A stretch of DNA of 64,000 nucleotides from contig NC_003228.3 of NCBI RefSeq assembly GCF_000025985.1, positions 3,968,001 to 4,032,000 on the forward strand, in the 5' to 3' direction. Position numbers and translations under genes: made by a program. Source of the stretch: Bacteroides fragilis NCTC 9343 (GTDB lineage: Bacteria > Bacteroidota > Bacteroidia > Bacteroidales > Bacteroidaceae). Every line of letters begins with the position of its first letter. Position 1 is the stretch's first letter. Under the pieces are notes generated by a model, which saw only the letters and a list, made by a program, of their open reading frames with translations, was not told the DNA's origin and did not search any database. This document shows, piece after piece, positions 42,989 through 52,032 of this stretch.

Positions 42989-43307
42989 AAATCACCGTAT
43001 TTGCTTCCGATTCCTGCACTTCGACCTTATAACATTGAGGTATTTGCTTGCATACCCAACGGGCAATATTTTCTGCCGTGGGATTAAAAGGAAGTACCTC
43101 ATTCAGATTCCTGTGATCCAGTTTCTCCTTAACGGCCTGCTTAATCTGGGTGAAATCCACTACCATTCCATCTGCATTGAGCCGCTCAGAACGGCAGTAG
43201 ACAGTGATAATCCAGTTGTGACCATGAAGACTGGCGCATTTGCTCCGGTACGGAAGAATCAGCTTATGTGCAGCCGATATCTCCATTCTTTTGATTACTG
43301 TAAACAT
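42975..43307 (-). CDS. queD: 6-carboxy-tetrahydropterin synthase (QueD)
   Basis: The 110-residue T-fold enzyme turns dihydroneopterin triphosphate into 6-carboxy-tetrahydropterin. The zinc ligands appear as AAHKL (His14) and SLHGHNW (His28, His30), and the catalytic Cys24 lies before the second motif. It heads the queD-queE pair on the minus strand. A short hairpin sits at the very start of its predicted transcript (43334-43355). Confidence 0.93.
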   Translation of the reverse strand: MFTVIKRMEISAAHKLILPYRSKCASLHGHNWIITVYCRSERLNADGMVVDFTQIKQAVKEKLDHRNLNEVLPFNPTAENIARWVCKQIPQCYKVEVQESEANTVIYEKD

Positions 43308-43333
43308 TGTTGTAGATATTATTAATGGTTACT

Positions 43334-43355
43334 GCACCTAATGTCACCTCGGTGC
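43334..43355 (-). promoter_or_regulatory. Hairpin at the 5' end of the queD-queE transcript
   Basis: On the minus strand GCACC and GGTGC pair around a 12-base loop, and the loop GGT could pair with ACC 7 bases downstream, making a pseudoknot-like form. The position, at the predicted 5' end of a queuosine operon, is where preQ1 riboswitches occur. The bases do not match the preQ1-I consensus as I know it, so the role is only a possibility. Confidence 0.3.
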
Positions 43356-43360
43356 GGGCA

Positions 43361-43368
43361 CAAAGATA
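43361..43368 (-). promoter_or_regulatory. -7 box (TATCTTTG) of queD
   Basis: Exact match to TAnnTTTG on the minus strand, which puts the transcript start near 43357, directly at the hairpin. Confidence 0.5.
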
Positions 43369-43411
43369 ATACAAAAGATAGTTTTCATTCAGCGAGAAAA
43401 GTTATTTTTCC

Positions 43412-43419
43412 TATTTTTG
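43412..43419 (+). promoter_or_regulatory. -7 box (TATTTTTG) directly before the YbaN-like gene
   Basis: Exact match to TAnnTTTG ending 4 bases before the ATG at 43424. As in the AlbA_2 gene, transcription would start at the start codon, so the mRNA may be leaderless. Confidence 0.45.
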
Positions 43420-43423
43420 CCGA

Positions 43424-43786
43424 ATGAAAACTATCTGTATTATATTAGGTACCATTTCGCTGGGGCTCGGCATTCTTGGCATTTTTCTGCCATTATTGCC
43501 CACTACCCCGTTTCTGCTACTCACTGCCGCCCTCTATTTCAAGGGATCTCCCCGGTTATACCAGTGGCTTCTGAATCACAAATACTTTGGTACTTATATA
43601 CGCAACTTTCGGGAAAATAAAGCGATCCCGTTACGCGCCAAAATCATCTCACTGCTGCTCATGTGGGGCACAATGCTTTATTGCATTTTCTTCCTGATCC
43701 CGTTGGTCTGGGTCAAGATACTCCTCTTCCTGATAGCCGCAGGCGTAACTTATCATATACTTTCTTTTAAAACATTGAAAAAGTGA
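43424..43786 (+). CDS. DUF454/YbaN-family membrane protein
   Basis: This 120-residue protein has three to four membrane helices. The pattern GLGILGIFLPLLPTTPFLLL followed by CFxxSPRLYxWL-like KGSPRLYQWLLNHKYFGTYI is typical of the YbaN family, whose function is unknown. It overlaps the convergent nucleosidase gene by 34 bases at its 3' end. The strand switch with a shared end probably means that both ends are functional. The predicted promoter abuts the start codon. Confidence 0.8.
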   Translation: MKTICIILGTISLGLGILGIFLPLLPTTPFLLLTAALYFKGSPRLYQWLLNHKYFGTYIRNFRENKAIPLRAKIISLLLMWGTMLYCIFFLIPLVWVKILLFLIAAGVTYHILSFKTLKK

Positions 43787-44319
43787 GATAAGCCTGCACG
43801 GGCATCTTCCAAACGGTCTTCCCAGTGCTTCACAGAATTCTGTCCAATCACATCCGAAACATACTTAACCGAAATAAAAGGAATTTCTTTGGCTCTGCAT
43901 ACAAAAGCCTGCGCATAAGCCTCCATATCAACCACATCTCCCTCAATATCCGTCAGCTCAGTCAGGAAGCTATCACCGGTATTGCAGGTTGCCGATTCGG
44001 TCCAGTGTTGGCAAAAGCCCTTGGCAGCAAGCAATTCCGACGAATCAATACGGTATTCCATTCCCAATCCGGTCATCTTATGCATATCCCGATCGACAAA
44101 ATGACGGCAGACAAAAACGTCCCCTACCTGATGATTAATAGTTCCGGCTGTTCCCTGATTGATCACAATATCGGGCTTCACTTGCTGGATAGCCTCGGAC
44201 AAATGAAAAGCCGATTTCACTTTTCCAATACCGGTCCGCACATAATATACCTCCACGTCGGGCCACTTGATTTCTGTAAATTCGCCTTGTACGGCATAAG
44301 TCACCAATATCTTTAACAT
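43753..44319 (-). CDS. Nucleosidase / nucleoside phosphorylase family protein
   Basis: This 188-residue cytosolic protein has an MTA/SAH nucleosidase-like fold, seen in VRTGIGKVKSAFHL, INQGTAGTINHQVGDV and the conserved VVDMEAYAQAFVC, in which the Glu binds the ribose of the nucleoside. Such enzymes split nucleosides to base and sugar. The substrate may be methylthioadenosine, futalosine or another nucleoside; this cannot be told here. Its stop lies inside the YbaN-like gene. Confidence 0.78.
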   Translation of the reverse strand: MLKILVTYAVQGEFTEIKWPDVEVYYVRTGIGKVKSAFHLSEAIQQVKPDIVINQGTAGTINHQVGDVFVCRHFVDRDMHKMTGLGMEYRIDSSELLAAKGFCQHWTESATCNTGDSFLTELTDIEGDVVDMEAYAQAFVCRAKEIPFISVKYVSDVIGQNSVKHWEDRLEDARAGLSHFFNVLKESI

Positions 44320-44439
44320 GATTACTTTTTTTGAATTTCATACATTTATATCGCTGCAAAAGTAATCAATTAAAGCCAAATTGACCAGATATTATCTTTA
44401 ATTGGTCAGAATCTACATATACCCGGCTCCTTTTCATCC

Positions 44440-44447
44440 TATCTTTG
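44440..44447 (+). promoter_or_regulatory. -7 box (TATCTTTG) of the acyltransferase gene
   Basis: Exact match to TAnnTTTG, 24 bases before the ATG at 44472. Confidence 0.5.
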
Positions 44448-44471
44448 CCCGAAACTTAAAGCACAAATATC

Positions 44472-45641
44472 ATGATTCAAAACTCTATCTCCGACAATCG
44501 TATCGTCTGGCTCGACGTCATCCGCTGTGTTGCAATGATAATGGTCATAGGCGTTCATTGTATCGACCCTTTTTACATTTCTCCCACAATGCGGGCTATT
44601 CCGGAATACACGCATTGGGCAGCGATCTATGGTTCACTGCTCCGTCCGTCGGTACCTCTGTTTGTTATGATGACGGGACTGCTTCTGCTCCCCGTAAAAA
44701 AACAACCACTGGGTAAATTCTACAAAAAGCGCATTTACCGTGTTTTGTTCCCTTTTCTTATATGGTCGGTGTTGTATAGCATGTTTCCTTGGGTTACAGG
44801 CGTACTCGGACTACCGAAAGAGATCATCGGTGACTTCTTTTGCTATACACAAGGGCAGGAATCACAAAGCCTGATAGACTCTCTTAAAGATGTGGCAATG
44901 ATTCCATTCAACTTCAGCCATAAAGAGAACCACATGTGGTATATCTATCTACTTATCGGTCTGTATCTCTACATGCCATTCTTCTCGGCATGGATAGAAA
45001 ATGCCGACCGAAAGACCAAACGAGCTTTTCTCCTGATATGGATTATCTCACTCTTCATCCCTTATTTGAAAGAGTATGTTGCCAATTGTTTGTTCGAAAG
45101 AAGCGGATATGTATTCGGCACGGACACGTGGAATGAATTCGGGCTCTTCTATTACTTTGCCGGATTCAACGGCTATTTATTACTGGGGCATTATGTCAAA
45201 AAAGGAAATGACTGGAGCCTTATGAAAACATTCATACTCTGCATACTCATGTTTGCCGTCGGATATTATATCACTTATACAGGGTTCAGCACCACAGCGT
45301 CAAATCCCAATGCGACGGAAACGGAGATGGAACTCTTCTTTACCTTCTGCAGCCCCAATGTGCTACTAATGACTTTGGCTACCTTCTTACTATTACAAAA
45401 GGTTGTCATCACCAACTCTACTGTCATTAAAGTATTGGCCAATATGACCCAGTGTGGTTTCGGCATCTATATGGTACACTATTTTGTCGTAGGTCCCTTC
45501 TTCCTTTTAATAGGACCTTCGTCATTGCCCATCCCTTTGCAGGTTCCACTGATGGCTATCTGCATATTCCTTTGCAGTTGGGCATTTACTGCACTAATTT
45601 ATAAGCTGATGCCACAAAAAGCCGTTTGGTTTATGGGATAA
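44472..45641 (+). CDS. Membrane acyltransferase family 3 protein
   Basis: This 389-residue integral membrane protein has about ten helices. The start IVWLDVIRCVAMIMVIGVHC with catalytic-type His and the Arg in KKRIYRVLFPFLIWS place it in the acyltransferase-3 (OafA/WecH) family. Such enzymes add acetyl or succinyl groups to surface sugars or lipids. The acceptor is not known. It stands alone, followed by a strong inverted repeat. Confidence 0.88.
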   Translation: MIQNSISDNRIVWLDVIRCVAMIMVIGVHCIDPFYISPTMRAIPEYTHWAAIYGSLLRPSVPLFVMMTGLLLLPVKKQPLGKFYKKRIYRVLFPFLIWSVLYSMFPWVTGVLGLPKEIIGDFFCYTQGQESQSLIDSLKDVAMIPFNFSHKENHMWYIYLLIGLYLYMPFFSAWIENADRKTKRAFLLIWIISLFIPYLKEYVANCLFERSGYVFGTDTWNEFGLFYYFAGFNGYLLLGHYVKKGNDWSLMKTFILCILMFAVGYYITYTGFSTTASNPNATETEMELFFTFCSPNVLLMTLATFLLLQKVVITNSTVIKVLANMTQCGFGIYMVHYFVVGPFFLLIGPSSLPIPLQVPLMAICIFLCSWAFTALIYKLMPQKAVWFMG

Positions 45642-45650
45642 AGAACAAGC

Positions 45651-45701
45651 ATTTACGGGTGAATGGAAAGATATTCGGACTCCTTCCATCCACCCGTAAA
45701 T
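45651..45701. terminator. Inverted repeat between convergent genes
   Basis: ATTTACGGGTGAATGGAA and TTCCATCCACCCGTAAAT pair almost fully around a short loop. It lies between the acyltransferase and the PepSY-like gene and can stop both, though the T-run is missing. Confidence 0.6.
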
Positions 45702-45718
45702 CCATAATATGAAGAAAG

Positions 45719-46201
45719 CTACAAAAAAGTACCGGGGCCCAATATATCACCCATATAGCTCACATTGCGAGTACGCAGCAATGTCCCATTCGGACTATAG
45801 AACAGTTGATACTGGATGTCTACATTTTGCTGTCCCACCTTAATGACAATAATCGGTTGCCATTTCGGAAATTCTACGTAAGTGACGTCCTCTACCTGCC
45901 AGCCGGAATAGGGTCCGGAAGCATACGCATTATATACCGTGGCAGAAAGTTCATCGGTATCTCCCCACTCTGTCTGCGTCATCTGCCATTGTCCCTGTGC
46001 ATTGAACCAGACATTCTTTTCATAACCATTCATCATAAAATCGGCACAATAGTAACCACCGTCCTGCGACCAGGCGATTCCATCAGCCTTGGGATACATT
46101 TTTTTCAGGGCTGTCTGCACTTTGGCAGGTGCATTATCCGCAAAAACCGACACAGCCACTACCAACAAAGCCATCAACAAGCTGAATCTCAATTTTATCA
46201 T
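45719..46201 (-). CDS. Secreted PepSY-like protein (second copy)
   Basis: The 160-residue protein has a signal peptide (to ADNAPA) and a PepSY-like (PF11396-type) domain with two related units: VQTALKKMYPKADGIAWSQDGGYY and then a second half ending in VDIQYQLFYSPNGTLLRTR. It is related in kind to the 38151-38465 protein but has no sigma-54 promoter. It lies downstream of cutC on the same strand, about 109 bases away. Its role is unknown. Confidence 0.78.
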   Translation of the reverse strand: MIKLRFSLLMALLVVAVSVFADNAPAKVQTALKKMYPKADGIAWSQDGGYYCADFMMNGYEKNVWFNAQGQWQMTQTEWGDTDELSATVYNAYASGPYSGWQVEDVTYVEFPKWQPIIVIKVGQQNVDIQYQLFYSPNGTLLRTRNVSYMGDILGPGTFL

Positions 46202-46269
46202 AGCTAAAGCATTTTAATCGGGTGAATACTTTTCGCTAACTAACAGTTTGCAGGGATGGTTTGTTTCGA

Positions 46270-46299
46270 AAAAACGGCCGACACCCATTCGAACCGGCT
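46270..46299 (-). terminator. Probable terminator of cutC
   Basis: On the minus strand GCCG and CGGC close a 14-base loop and are followed by a run of six T. The stem is short, so confidence is limited. Confidence 0.4.
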
Positions 46300-46310
46300 C
46301 AAATACTCTT

Positions 46311-47066
46311 TTAAAGAGAAGAAGTAATACTCTCAATCGTATCTTTCACGCGTTTCACTGTCGTCACGTTCCGCTCATACTCACTGATGTGGACAGTTCC
46401 TCCCATGGATACCGCCTCATTCTTATACTCCATTCCGCTCTTAATGCTTTCACGAGCCGAGAAATGGAATTCCTGAATACCGGTCTCTTTTGCAATCCGG
46501 CAGATATTCTTTTCGTTCACCCCACAACCTGCAAGGAGAGTAATTCTGCCGTTCGCCCTTTCACGGAGTTCCTTCAACAAAGGTATTCCAAGTTCCGCCG
46601 TTGCCTGTTGCCCCGAAGTCAGGATACGGTCGCATCCCAGATCAATTATCTGTTCCAAAGCTTCAGACGCATCACGGCAGACATCAAATGCCCGATGGAA
46701 AGTGACAGATAAGCCTTTTGAGGCCTCCATCAATTGTTTCATCACCGGTACGTCTATCCCGCCATTTGTAGTCAGGCAGCCAAACACCACCCCGTCGGCT
46801 CCAAGTTGACGAGCCATTTCTATATCCTTCAGCATGGTCTTTACCTCGACAGGAGAATAAAGAAAATCGCCGCCGCGCGGACGTATGATGACATGCAGCC
46901 GGGTGGTCGTCAGTACCTCACGTGCCATTGCTATCTCGCCATACGACGGAGTAGTTCCGCCTTCGGGGATACCGGCACAAAGTTCCACACGGTTTGCTCC
47001 ACCTTCCTGTGCAGCAATGCAACTCTCTACAGAGTTGGTACAAACCTCAAATAAGTAATTCTTCAT
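46311..47066 (-). CDS. cutC: CutC family copper homeostasis protein
   Basis: This 251-residue TIM-barrel protein begins FEVCTNSVESCIAAQEGGANRVELC and contains the conserved GGTTPSYGEIA and HVIIRPRGGDFLYS segments of CutC. It was named for copper tolerance, although its biochemistry is unsettled. It is far from the cus operon. It lies next to RNase Y on the same strand but is separated by a strong terminator, so it is a separate unit. Confidence 0.92.
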   Translation of the reverse strand: MKNYLFEVCTNSVESCIAAQEGGANRVELCAGIPEGGTTPSYGEIAMAREVLTTTRLHVIIRPRGGDFLYSPVEVKTMLKDIEMARQLGADGVVFGCLTTNGGIDVPVMKQLMEASKGLSVTFHRAFDVCRDASEALEQIIDLGCDRILTSGQQATAELGIPLLKELRERANGRITLLAGCGVNEKNICRIAKETGIQEFHFSARESIKSGMEYKNEAVSMGGTVHISEYERNVTTVKRVKDTIESITSSL

Positions 47067-47109
47067 ATTTTATCCATATTAAAAACAACTGTTGAACGGA
47101 GAATTAAAA

Positions 47110-47131
47110 AAGGGCGAATTGCTTCGCCCTT
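47110..47131 (-). terminator. Terminator of RNase Y
   Basis: On the minus strand AAGGGCGAA and TTCGCCCTT pair around a short loop and lead into a run of six T. Confidence 0.88.
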
Positions 47132-47157
47132 ATCCTAAACATTTTCTTTTTCAATCT

Positions 47158-48693
47158 TTACTTTGCAAAGCTCACCGCACGTGTTTCGCGGATAACGGTT
47201 ATCTTCACCTGTCCCGGGTAGGTCATCTCATCCTGAATCTTCTTCGCAATTTCACCCGACAGATTCTCCGTCTGCTTATCGTCTATCTTATCCGCTCCGA
47301 CAATGACGCGAAGTTCACGTCCTGCCTGAATGGCATAAGTCTTGGTCACACCCGGATAAGACATAGCCAATTGTTCCAGATCGTTCAGACGCTTGATATA
47401 AGCTTCAACAATTTCACGGCGTGCACCCGGACGTGCTCCTGAAATAGCATCACACACCTGTACGATAGGTGCAAGCAGACTGGTCATTTCTATTTCATCA
47501 TGGTGAGCACCGATAGCGTTGCAAATATCCGGTTTTTCCTTAAACTTCTCAGCAAGCTTCATACCTAACAAAGCATGTGGCAATTCCGGTTCTTCATCGG
47601 GCACCTTACCAATATCGTGCAGCAATCCGGCACGTTTTGCCTTTTTCGGATTCAGTCCCAGTTCGGATGCCATCACAGCACAAAGATTAGCCGTTTCGCG
47701 AGCATGTTGCAACAGGTTCTGTCCGTAAGACGAACGATATTTCATTTTACCGATGATACGAATCAACTCCGGATGTAATCCGTGTATACCAAGGTCGATA
47801 GTGGTGCGTTTACCTGTCTCGATAATCTCTTCTTCCACTTGCTTACGCACTTTGGCAACCACCTCTTCGATGCGTGCCGGGTGGATACGTCCGTCAGTAA
47901 CCAACTGGTGCAATGCCAGACGGGCTATTTCACGGCGAACAGGGTCGAACGCAGAAAGAACGATAGCCTCGGGGGTATCGTCTACTACGATTTCAACACC
48001 GGTAGCAGCTTCGAGAGCACGGATATTGCGGCCTTCGCGTCCGATGATGCGTCCCTTGATTTCGTCCGATTCAATGTGGAATACAGTTACTGAGTTTTCA
48101 ATAGCTGTTTCTGTAGCCACACGCTGTATAGACTGTATCACGATGCGTTTAGCCTCTTTACTTGCGGTCAACTTGGCATCATCCATGATATCATTGATAT
48201 AAGACTGTGCCTGGGTTTTCGCTTCTTCTTTCAGTGACTCTACCAGACGTTCTTTGGCTTCGTCGGCCGACAAACCGGAAAGTGCTTCCAGCTTCTCAAT
48301 CTCCTGATGCTGGAGTTTGTCCAGTTCTTCTTTCTTCTTGTCTACAATACCCAATTGAGCTTCCAGATTTTCTCTGACCGCATCAGCCTCGGCTCTTTTA
48401 CGCTGAATCTCTTCCTGGCGCTGGCTAAGCACCATTTCACGTTGCTTCAACTTATTTTCGGCCTGTTGGATCTTTTGGTTACGTAGAGCTACCTCTTTCT
48501 CCAAATCTGCTTTCTTATTGAGAAACTTCTCTTTCACTTCCAGCAGTTTGTTTTTCTTAATCACTTCCGCTTCTGTCTCTGCTTCTTTCAGGACATTATC
48601 ATATTTGGCCTTTAGTCCGTATTTAAACAATACGTACGATAAGATTCCTCCTACGATGAAGCATGCAATGGATGCTACTATTGTTACTAACAT
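47158..48693 (-). CDS. rny: Ribonuclease Y
   Basis: This 511-residue endoribonuclease starts the decay of mRNA at the membrane. It has an N-terminal membrane helix (about 3-25), a long coiled coil (about 30-190), a KH RNA-binding domain ([20 protein letters not shown], about 215-240) and an HD domain with catalytic HD in LLHDIGKV. The gene follows zapA with a 108-base spacer that holds a large hairpin. The length agrees with the family. Confidence 0.97.
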   Translation of the reverse strand: MLVTIVASIACFIVGGILSYVLFKYGLKAKYDNVLKEAETEAEVIKKNKLLEVKEKFLNKKADLEKEVALRNQKIQQAENKLKQREMVLSQRQEEIQRKRAEADAVRENLEAQLGIVDKKKEELDKLQHQEIEKLEALSGLSADEAKERLVESLKEEAKTQAQSYINDIMDDAKLTASKEAKRIVIQSIQRVATETAIENSVTVFHIESDEIKGRIIGREGRNIRALEAATGVEIVVDDTPEAIVLSAFDPVRREIARLALHQLVTDGRIHPARIEEVVAKVRKQVEEEIIETGKRTTIDLGIHGLHPELIRIIGKMKYRSSYGQNLLQHARETANLCAVMASELGLNPKKAKRAGLLHDIGKVPDEEPELPHALLGMKLAEKFKEKPDICNAIGAHHDEIEMTSLLAPIVQVCDAISGARPGARREIVEAYIKRLNDLEQLAMSYPGVTKTYAIQAGRELRVIVGADKIDDKQTENLSGEIAKKIQDEMTYPGQVKITVIRETRAVSFAK

Positions 48694-48709
48694 TGTAATT
48701 TAATTTAAA

Positions 48710-48774
48710 TATAAATAAAAACGCACTGCCAAATACCCGAGAGCTTCCTCTTTCGGGCATCTTTAGCAGTGCGT
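48710..48774 (-). terminator. Large hairpin between zapA and rny (terminator or small RNA)
   Basis: On the minus strand ACGCACTGC (48774-48766) pairs with GCAGTGCGT (48729-48721), with an inner CCCGA/TCGGG stem, and a T-rich run follows in the direction of rny. It can end zapA transcription or form a processed RNA in the rny leader. Confidence 0.6.
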
Positions 48775-48801
48775 GGATTTTCTTTATAAAAATGGAAACA
48801 G

Positions 48802-49095
48802 TTATTCCTCGTTCCTGAAATACTCTTCCAGCATTTCCGTAAGTTCTTCTATCTTGGCCGTATACGGTTGGGTATCATTACGTTGCAGCAACTGTAGTTT
48901 CTCCAGTGAAAACTGATATGCCACCATAGCTATAATCTTCTCCGGAGCCACGTTCCTGTAGTGCTCCCGATACGCATTGAGCCTGATATTTACCTGCTTT
49001 GCCGCTTCTCTTACGGTCTCTTCCTCATCACGGTTAATGGTGAGAGGATAATAAGAATCCGCTATTTGCAGGTTTATTTTTATTTTATCGTTCAT
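48802..49095 (-). CDS. zapA: Cell division protein ZapA
   Basis: This 97-residue protein starts with a short globular head (KINLQIADSYYPLTINRDEEETVREAAKQ) and ends in a coiled coil (about 60-97). ZapA bundles FtsZ filaments at the division site. It is the second gene after the coiled-coil protein at 49111-49404. ZapA partners often include a coiled-coil protein such as ZapB. A large hairpin lies after it, before rny. Confidence 0.88.
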   Translation of the reverse strand: MNDKIKINLQIADSYYPLTINRDEEETVREAAKQVNIRLNAYREHYRNVAPEKIIAMVAYQFSLEKLQLLQRNDTQPYTAKIEELTEMLEEYFRNEE

Positions 49096-49110
49096 ACATC
49101 CTTTTTTATG

Positions 49111-49404
49111 TTATTCATTCAACAAAGCGATGCATTTATCGACTTCACGCACTAATTTGGACAATCGCAGCTTCGTCTCTTTTACGTCGCTGCCGTTAAG
49201 GCTGATTGTCGTAGCTGTTTTTAGGTCTGTGTAGCTTGATTCTAACGCTTTGTATTCAGCTCTCGCCTTTTCGAGTTCGGACTTCTCATCTTCGAGAAGT
49301 TGCTTTAACTCAGCATTTTCGCGCTTTAATTCATCGTGCAGATAGATTAAATGCCGCAGCCTTGCTTCAAAGGTACTTAATAGCTTCTTTTCTTCTTCTG
49401 TCAT
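49111..49404 (-). CDS. Small coiled-coil protein upstream of zapA
   Basis: This 97-residue protein (MTEEEKKLL start) is almost all coiled coil (about 20-65, RENAELKQLLEDEKSELEKARAEY) with a short conserved tail (KLSKLVREVDKCIALLNE). The start is set at 49404 because the -7 box TATTTTTG overlaps the earlier ATG at 49425. It is conserved next to zapA in Bacteroidetes as far as I recall, which suggests a ZapB-like cell division role. The name ZapB is not applied because the sequence is not alike. Confidence 0.7.
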   Translation of the reverse strand: MTEEEKKLLSTFEARLRHLIYLHDELKRENAELKQLLEDEKSELEKARAEYKALESSYTDLKTATTISLNGSDVKETKLRLSKLVREVDKCIALLNE

Positions 49405-49424
49405 CACTACACCAAAATTGTACA

Positions 49425-49432
49425 CAAAAATA
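49425..49432 (-). promoter_or_regulatory. -7 box (TATTTTTG) of the zapA operon
   Basis: Exact match to TAnnTTTG on the minus strand. The rest of the gap to maeB (49433-49743) holds a CGGGGG/CCCCCG stem at 49500-49525 and the maeB promoter; I see no gene there. Confidence 0.5.
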
Positions 49433-49700
49433 CGATTAACTCTGATATTACAAAAACTTTTCGGCGGAAAATAGTCATTTATAGTGAAAATAGTTATCCG
49501 GGGGACTTCCTTTACCTCCCCCGACTCCTAATTATATAAAAGCCCGCTACAAGCACAATTATCCAAAATCGACAACCGATTTGTTATAAATATGCAATAA
49601 GAGTGCAAAAAACCGGATACATTTTCATCTTTTTGTGGCTTTTTGTTATTAATTTAATAGAATTTATATCAGATAGACTACGATTTCGAACTTTTATTCC

Positions 49701-49708
49701 TACATTTG
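49701..49708 (+). promoter_or_regulatory. -7 box (TACATTTG) of maeB
   Basis: Exact match to TAnnTTTG, followed by CGGG, 35 bases before the ATG at 49744. The -33 element is not clear. Confidence 0.5.
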
Positions 49709-49743
49709 CGGGCAAATGATAACCTTTATTAAAACGCATAATC

Positions 49744-52032
49744 ATGGCTAAAATAACCAAAGAAGCCGCATTGCTCTATCATTCACAGGGCAAACCCGGT
49801 AAAATTGAGGTGGTACCTACCAAACCCTACAGTACACAAACCGACTTATCTCTCGCTTACTCTCCCGGCGTGGCAGAACCATGCCTCGAAATAGAAAAGA
49901 ACCCACAAGATGCTTATAAATATACAGCCAAAGGCAATCTGGTAGCTGTTATCTCAAACGGTACAGCTGTTCTGGGATTGGGTGATATCGGCGCTCTTAG
50001 CGGCAAACCGGTAATGGAAGGTAAAGGTTTGCTTTTCAAAATCTATGCAGGAATCGATGTATTCGATATCGAAGTCAATGAAAAAGACCCCGACAAATTT
50101 ATCGAAGCCGTCAAAGCCATCGCCCCTACTTTCGGGGGTATCAACCTGGAAGATATCAAAGCACCCGAATGTTTTGAAATAGAACGCCGCCTGAAAGAGG
50201 AACTCGACATTCCCGTAATGCATGACGACCAGCACGGAACGGCCATCATCTCCAGTGCGGGATTGGTCAATGCCTTGCAAGTAGCCGGTAAAAAGATTGA
50301 AGATGTAAAAATCGTAGTTAACGGTGCAGGTGCTTCGGCCGTATCGTGTACGAAGCTTTATGTATCATTGGGCGCACGCCTTGAAAACATTGTCATGCTC
50401 GATAGCAAAGGTGTTATCAGCAAGGCACGCACCGACCTGAACGAACAGAAGCGTTATTTCGCAACCGACCGTACCGATATTCACACACTGGCCGAAGCCA
50501 TCAAAGATGCCGACGTATTCTTAGGACTCTCCAAAGGAAACACTTTGTCGCAGGATATGGTGCGCAGCATGGCTCCGATGCCTATCGTCTTTGCCCTGGC
50601 AAACCCGACCCCGGAAATCTCTTACGAAGACGCCATGGCAGCCCGTCCGGACGTATTGATGGCAACCGGACGTTCGGATTATCCCAATCAGATTAATAAT
50701 GTAATCGGTTTCCCGTATATCTTCCGCGGAGCTCTCGACACGCAAGCGAAAGCGATCAATGAAGAGATGAAAATTGCCGCTGTACACGCCATTGCCAATC
50801 TGGCCAAACAGCCCGTACCCGATGTAGTGAACGAAGCCTACCATGTGAACAACTTCACCTTCGGTCCGGAATATTTTATTCCGAAACCGGTAGATCCCCG
50901 CCTGATCACGGAAGTATCCATCGCCGTGGCCCGTGCCGCTATGGAGAGTGGTGTTGCCCGTAAGAATATAGAGAACTGGGATGATTATAAAACACATCTC
51001 CGCGAATTGATGGGACAGGAATCTCAGCTGACCCGCCAACTCTACGACACGGCCCGTCGCAATCCGCAACGTGTGGTATTTGCCGAAGGCGGACACCCCA
51101 ACATGTTGAAAGCTGCTGTCGAAGCCAAATCGGAAGGAATCTGCCATCCTATTATATTAGGTAACGAAGAGCGCATCGAGAAACTGGCCAAAGAACTCGA
51201 CCTGAGCCTGGACGGAATCGAAATCATCAACCTCCGCCACGACCGTGAAGCGGAACGCCGTGAGCGCTATGCACACATCCTCTCTCAGAAGCGTGCCCGC
51301 GAAGGTGCTACATACGAAGAGGCCAACGACAAGATGTTCGAGCGCAACTACTTCGGTATGATGATGGTTGAAACCGGAGACGCAGACGCTTTCATCACCG
51401 GACTGTACACCAAATACAGCAATACCATCAAAGTAGCGAAAGAAGTTATCGGCATCCGTCCGGAATACAAACATTTCGGAACCATGCACATCCTGAACTC
51501 CAAAAAGGGAACTTACTTCCTGGCTGACACTTTGATCAACCGTCATCCGGATACTTCCACTTTGATAGATATAGCCAAACTGGCCGATCAAACTGTCAGA
51601 TTCTTCAATCATACTCCGGTGATCTCCATGCTGAGCTATTCCAACTTCGGTTCCGACCAGGCAGGAAGCCCGCTGAAGGTACACGAGGCAGTGGCCTATA
51701 TGCAACAGGAATATCCCGAACTGGCAATTGACGGTGAAATGCAGGTGAACTTCGCCATGAACCGCGAGCTCCGTGACTCTAAGTACCCTTTCACCCGCCT
51801 CAACGGCAAGGATGTCAATACATTGGTATTCCCCAACCTGAGTTCTGCCAACGCAGGATATCAGCTGCTGCAAGCCATGGACCCGGATACCGAATTCATC
51901 GGCCCGATCCAGATGGGACTGAACAAACCTATCCACTTTACGGATATAGAAAGCTCGGTACGCGACATCGTAAACATCACAGCCGTGGCTGTGATCGACG
52001 CTATTGTAGAAAAGAAAAAAGCTAATAAATGA
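49744..52032 (+). CDS. maeB: NADP-type malic enzyme fused to a phosphotransacetylase-like domain
   Basis: This 762-residue protein has a malic enzyme part (about 1-430), seen in [12 protein letters not shown] and the NAD(P)-binding [12 protein letters not shown], and a PTA-like part (about 430-762) with [20 protein letters not shown] and the later [18 protein letters not shown]. It decarboxylates malate to pyruvate with reduction of NAD(P). The PTA-like part in MaeB enzymes is regulatory or structural and normally lacks acetyltransfer activity. It links the C4 acids to pyruvate in the succinate-forming metabolism of Bacteroides. A small membrane protein follows with a 4-base overlap. Confidence 0.94.
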   Translation: MAKITKEAALLYHSQGKPGKIEVVPTKPYSTQTDLSLAYSPGVAEPCLEIEKNPQDAYKYTAKGNLVAVISNGTAVLGLGDIGALSGKPVMEGKGLLFKIYAGIDVFDIEVNEKDPDKFIEAVKAIAPTFGGINLEDIKAPECFEIERRLKEELDIPVMHDDQHGTAIISSAGLVNALQVAGKKIEDVKIVVNGAGASAVSCTKLYVSLGARLENIVMLDSKGVISKARTDLNEQKRYFATDRTDIHTLAEAIKDADVFLGLSKGNTLSQDMVRSMAPMPIVFALANPTPEISYEDAMAARPDVLMATGRSDYPNQINNVIGFPYIFRGALDTQAKAINEEMKIAAVHAIANLAKQPVPDVVNEAYHVNNFTFGPEYFIPKPVDPRLITEVSIAVARAAMESGVARKNIENWDDYKTHLRELMGQESQLTRQLYDTARRNPQRVVFAEGGHPNMLKAAVEAKSEGICHPIILGNEERIEKLAKELDLSLDGIEIINLRHDREAERRERYAHILSQKRAREGATYEEANDKMFERNYFGMMMVETGDADAFITGLYTKYSNTIKVAKEVIGIRPEYKHFGTMHILNSKKGTYFLADTLINRHPDTSTLIDIAKLADQTVRFFNHTPVISMLSYSNFGSDQAGSPLKVHEAVAYMQQEYPELAIDGEMQVNFAMNRELRDSKYPFTRLNGKDVNTLVFPNLSSANAGYQLLQAMDPDTEFIGPIQMGLNKPIHFTDIESSVRDIVNITAVAVIDAIVEKKKANK

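Noticed and set aside
43334..43355. A definite preQ1 riboswitch call upstream of queD
   Set aside because: The hairpin and tail do not match the preQ1-I or preQ1-II consensus as I know them, so only a hairpin is reported.
46275..46299. A tRNA T-arm-like stretch (GGTTCGAAT on the minus strand)
   Set aside because: No acceptor, D or anticodon arm surrounds it; it fits a weak terminator of cutC better.
48721..48774. 6S RNA gene next to zapA, as in enteric bacteria
   Set aside because: The structured element is only about 55 bases long and lacks the large central bubble of 6S RNA.
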